From positions 1,116,001 to 1,180,000 of the forward strand of contig OY970338.1 of NCBI GenBank assembly GCA_963717515.1: 64,000 nt of DNA, written 5' to 3'. Position 1 is the stretch's first letter; each line of letters opens with the position of its first letter. Source of the DNA: CAYXZQ01 sp963717515. GTDB taxonomy: Archaea; Nanobdellota; Nanobdellia; Woesearchaeales; DSVV01. This document shows positions 61,307 to 64,000 of the stretch, piece after piece. Position numbers and translations under genes: made by a program. The notes below the pieces were generated by a model. That model saw only the letters and a program-made list of their open reading frames with translations. It made no database searches and was not told where the DNA came from.

Positions 61307-63877
61307 ATGAAAAGGGGATTGATGGTGATGGTCTGTTTGGTTTTTTTTGTTAGCTTTGTCAGTGCCACTAATTATTATGTTTCACCTGCGGGTTCTGCAT
61401 CGTGGGCTTCATGCACAAATATCAATACTCCTTGTTCATTATCAACTGCAAATTCAAATGCTGTTGCAGATGATGTTGTTTATCTGCGAGGAGGGACTTA
61501 CAGTACAAGCCTTAATCCGACTAATTCCGGTTCGGCGGGTCATGTCATCACTTTTAAATCTTATACCGGAGAACAGGCATATCTTGAAAATACAAACATT
61601 GCGATTGATTTAACATCAGGTCAATCCTATATAGTACTCGACACTTTATATTCAGGGAATAATAACAAAGAAAGGCTTCTTGTTGCTACAAATGGGCTTT
61701 ACAATGAAGTAAAAAATTGCCATTTTACGGAAAGAACAACTGTTACCACCTATAGTTTTTCAAATCTAGAATATTGTCAGTATTGGAATATACACGATAA
61801 TATTTTTGATTATGCAGGGCCTTATCCAGGTGACGGATGGAGCGATTATACAGGAACAATGTTAATGCTCTTTCGCAGTCACTATAATTACATCCATGAC
61901 AATACTTTCATAAATGGGGCTGATCATGACTATTTTGATTTAGCTCAATCCAATTTCAATATCGTAAAAAATAATGTCTTTTATAATGATGGATCACATA
62001 TTAGTTGGTATGACCAAAACCACGATGCCACTATAAATGGGCCAAATGAGATGTTTTGTGTGGAAGAAACCTCTTCTTACAATCTGCTTGAAGGGAATAA
62101 ATTCCATGAAGAGGGGAATCAGATTGGCGATACTGGTGGCTGTGGATATCATTTAGAAAGTGCCAGTGCTAATATTTTAAGAAGGGGTGTCTTTTATGAT
62201 GTAGATGGTTTTGCCATTGATATCTATGCCCCTGGTAAAAATGCATGGAATAACAGATTTTATTTCAATACTATATATAACCTTCAACACTATCCGAGAT
62301 ATGGAGATGGTTGGCATGGACCAATCGTTTTGCTCAAGTTCTCAACTGTTTATTCAATACAATACAATATCTTTAAAAACAACATCCTTTCCGAATGCGG
62401 CAATGGTCTTTCTGAAGGTGATAGCGACAACTACAATACTATTCTTAATAATCTGTTTCAAGGAAATTGGCTCTATGACACAACCGGATCAGAAGTCCAA
62501 AGATATATAGATGGAACGGGGATGCAAACTAAAACATTGGCAGAGGCACATGATTTGTGGCCTGATGAATTTTCTGACAATACTGCCGGAACAGACCCAA
62601 AGTTCACTGATCCAACTGGAACACCCCGTGATTTTACTTTACAAGGAACTTCTCCATGCATTAATACTGGATTATGGCTTACTTTTATTTCTTCTGCCAA
62701 TGGCAACAGTCAAACTTTCACAGTAGATGATCCTTATTATTTTTCTGTCGGGATACCACAACTTTCAATCTCGGGGGATACAATAGAAACCCAAAGTGGG
62801 CAAAAAGCAGTAATAACGAATATAGATTATGCAAACAAAAGGATAACGGTTGATCATTCAGTCTCATGGGCACATGGAGAAGGCCTGGCCCTCGATTATT
62901 CCGGCTCGGCTCCCGATTTAGGTGCTATAGAGTATACTGCAACAGGAACATGCACAGAAAACTGGCAATGCACTTCCTGGAGCGCGTGGTCTTTATGTGT
63001 TAATAATCTGCAGACAAGAACAAGGACATGCACTGACATGAACAGCTGCGGAACAACAACAAGCAAGCCAAGCGAATCTGAAACTCAGGCATGCTCATCT
63101 TCAACAAACACCTACACAATCCTGAAATCTTCATCACCTCCAACTATCGACGGAATTTTAAACGAATTCGCAAATGCAAATTCATTAACAATAACCAATT
63201 CAAATGGAAATTCTGCAACTTACAAAATGCTTTGGGACAGCAATAATTTGTATATTGCAGCCCAGGGAAGTGACAGTCAGCTTGCAGCAATAGCCTCAGA
63301 AAGAGACGGCGCATTATGGGATGATGATGCAATTGAGTTGTTCTTCGATACACTGAACAACGGAGGAATATTTTTGAATTCAGATGATTACAAGTTTTTT
63401 GTGAATCTGCTTAATACTACAAGAGATAGTTATTTTGGTGGTGGAGGAAGTTCATGGAACACTATATTTAATTCGGCGGTCACAACTTCAGGAACTCTGA
63501 ATGTTGCAGGCAATGTTGATGCTGGCTATACAATTGAGATTGCAATTCCCTGGAGTAATTGGGGTGTTTCGGTTCCAGTAGATAGTTCTGTTTGGGGTTT
63601 TGATGTATCAATGGACGACAGAAATGATGCAGGAGATGTAATCCAGAAAGCATGGTCCCAGACAAATGTGGGCAATATTCCTGATGAGTTCGGAGATGTA
63701 ACTTTCTCGTCGCAGTTTGTTTCTTCTGGAAGCGTCTGCAAATCTCTCGCAGATTCTAACAGCGACGGAGTTATCTCGATATCTGAATTGATTAATTATA
63801 TCTCCCAATGGAAATCAGGAAGTGTTTCAATAACTCAGCTGATTGATGCTATTGGAAAGTGGAAGAGCGGGTGCTAG
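61307..63877 (+). CDS. Secreted beta-helix protein with TSP1, CBM9-like and dockerin-like domains
   Basis: 856 residues. Signal peptide M-K-R-G-L-M-V-M ... F-V-S-A. Beta-helix about 22-540, opening with Y-Y-V-S-P-A-G-S-A-S-W and sharing the late strand insertion with the 56035 gene. Thrombospondin type 1 repeat 547-598 (W-Q-C-T-S-W-S-A-W-S-L-C), CBM9-like domain 602-800 (D-S-N-N-L-Y-I-A-A-Q) and dockerin-like tail 808-856 (loop D-S-N-S-D-G-V-I-S-I-S-E, end W-K-S-G-C). The N-terminal half is closest to one neighbour and the C-terminal modules to another (48667). AT-rich codon use. Confidence 0.85.
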   Translation: MKRGLMVMVCLVFFVSFVSATNYYVSPAGSASWASCTNINTPCSLSTANSNAVADDVVYLRGGTYSTSLNPTNSGSAGHVITFKSYTGEQAYLENTNIAIDLTSGQSYIVLDTLYSGNNNKERLLVATNGLYNEVKNCHFTERTTVTTYSFSNLEYCQYWNIHDNIFDYAGPYPGDGWSDYTGTMLMLFRSHYNYIHDNTFINGADHDYFDLAQSNFNIVKNNVFYNDGSHISWYDQNHDATINGPNEMFCVEETSSYNLLEGNKFHEEGNQIGDTGGCGYHLESASANILRRGVFYDVDGFAIDIYAPGKNAWNNRFYFNTIYNLQHYPRYGDGWHGPIVLLKFSTVYSIQYNIFKNNILSECGNGLSEGDSDNYNTILNNLFQGNWLYDTTGSEVQRYIDGTGMQTKTLAEAHDLWPDEFSDNTAGTDPKFTDPTGTPRDFTLQGTSPCINTGLWLTFISSANGNSQTFTVDDPYYFSVGIPQLSISGDTIETQSGQKAVITNIDYANKRITVDHSVSWAHGEGLALDYSGSAPDLGAIEYTATGTCTENWQCTSWSAWSLCVNNLQTRTRTCTDMNSCGTTTSKPSESETQACSSSTNTYTILKSSSPPTIDGILNEFANANSLTITNSNGNSATYKMLWDSNNLYIAAQGSDSQLAAIASERDGALWDDDAIELFFDTLNNGGIFLNSDDYKFFVNLLNTTRDSYFGGGGSSWNTIFNSAVTTSGTLNVAGNVDAGYTIEIAIPWSNWGVSVPVDSSVWGFDVSMDDRNDAGDVIQKAWSQTNVGNIPDEFGDVTFSSQFVSSGSVCKSLADSNSDGVISISELINYISQWKSGSVSITQLIDAIGKWKSGC

Positions 63878-63883
63878 GAAGAT

Positions 63884-63895
63884 AAATTTATATAC
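63884..63895 (+). promoter_or_regulatory. TATA box of the 63916 gene
   Basis: AAATTTATATAC is centred about 27 nt before the ATG. Confidence 0.6.
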
Positions 63896-63915
63896 TATAA
63901 TCTCAATGTAATCCT

Positions 63916-64000
63916 ATGAAAAGAGGATTGATGGTGATGGTCTGCTTGGTTTTTCTGGTTAGTTTTGTTAGTGCGACGAATCATTATGTCTCTCCTTCTG
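63916..64000 (+). CDS. Start of a ninth secreted protein of the array (cut by window edge)
   Basis: 28 codons are visible: a signal peptide almost identical to that of the 61307 gene (M-K-R-G-L-M-V-M-V-C-L-V-F), then A-T-N-H-Y-V-S-P-S, the usual start of the beta-helix domain in this array. The array therefore continues to the right of the window. Confidence 0.75.
   Translation, partial: MKRGLMVMVCLVFLVSFVSATNHYVSPS

Noticed and set aside
43878..64000. Insertion sequences or transposases driving the array
   Set aside because: No transposase-like frame and no terminal inverted repeats were seen; homology between the genes themselves is enough to explain the tandem growth.

Overview
The window is archaeal. 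It carries an Orc1/Cdc6 initiator followed by both subunits of the archaea-specific D-family DNA polymerase, an archaeal translation factor (aIF2-beta), a ribose-1,5-bisphosphate isomerase-like protein, an archaeal PIN/ATPase/KH protein, and nearly universal TATA boxes about 25-30 nt upstream of start codons, which implies mostly leaderless transcripts. The mix of a bacterial-type gyrase A, many very large secreted Cys-rich, LamG and beta-helix proteins and a compact core layout fits a DPANN archaeon, most probably Woesearchaeota or a close relative. That placement is inference; no rRNA or tRNA gene is visible.

Layout. (1) 1-15 kb: the 3' part of one giant secreted protein (over 5,000 residues) built from ten complete LamG-like domains plus one partial, a beta-helix block, two almost identical glycine-rich blocks and Ig-like domains. 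Its stop codon overlaps the start of a protein made of four helix-turn-helix repeats. (2) 16-20.2 kb: small membrane and zinc-ribbon proteins, a SpoIIM-like protein, the aIF2-beta/DUF424/acylphosphatase operon and the R15P isomerase-like gene. (3) 20.2-21.3 kb: about 1 kb without genes, with a 200-bp extremely AT-rich core and origin-recognition-box-like motifs, almost certainly the replication origin. (4) 21.3-29.5 kb: orc1/cdc6, PolD small and large subunits, a degenerate ThiI-like protein, a ubiquitin-like sulfur carrier and ScpB. (5) 29.5-36.6 kb: a hypothetical protein, a tiny zinc-ribbon gene, a zinc-dependent phospholipase C-like protein, a K+ channel, a SERCA-type Ca2+ ATPase and an amino-acid permease fused to a methyltransferase. 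(6) 36.6-43.8 kb: gyrase A with an apparent frameshift in its acidic tail, a membrane-anchored transglutaminase-like protein, the PIN-ATPase-KH protein and a small membrane protein.

(7) 43.9 kb to the right edge is the most striking region: eight complete genes and a ninth cut by the edge, all on the + strand, nearly all with a recognisable TATA box of their own, each encoding a secreted multidomain protein. The N-terminal modules differ (polysaccharide-lyase-like, apiosidase-like glycosidase, several right-handed beta-helices), as do the middle modules (LamG, CBM9-like, thrombospondin type 1, DNRLRE, short Cys-rich motifs). All eight complete proteins end in the same roughly 48-residue dockerin-like domain: an EF-hand-like Ca2+ loop in seven of eight, two helix motifs related to each other, and an invariant terminal W-K-x-G-C. 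This looks like a tagged, modular surface or extracellular complex for glycan binding or breakdown, comparable in logic to a cellulosome. No cohesin-like partner or sorting enzyme is recognisable in the window.
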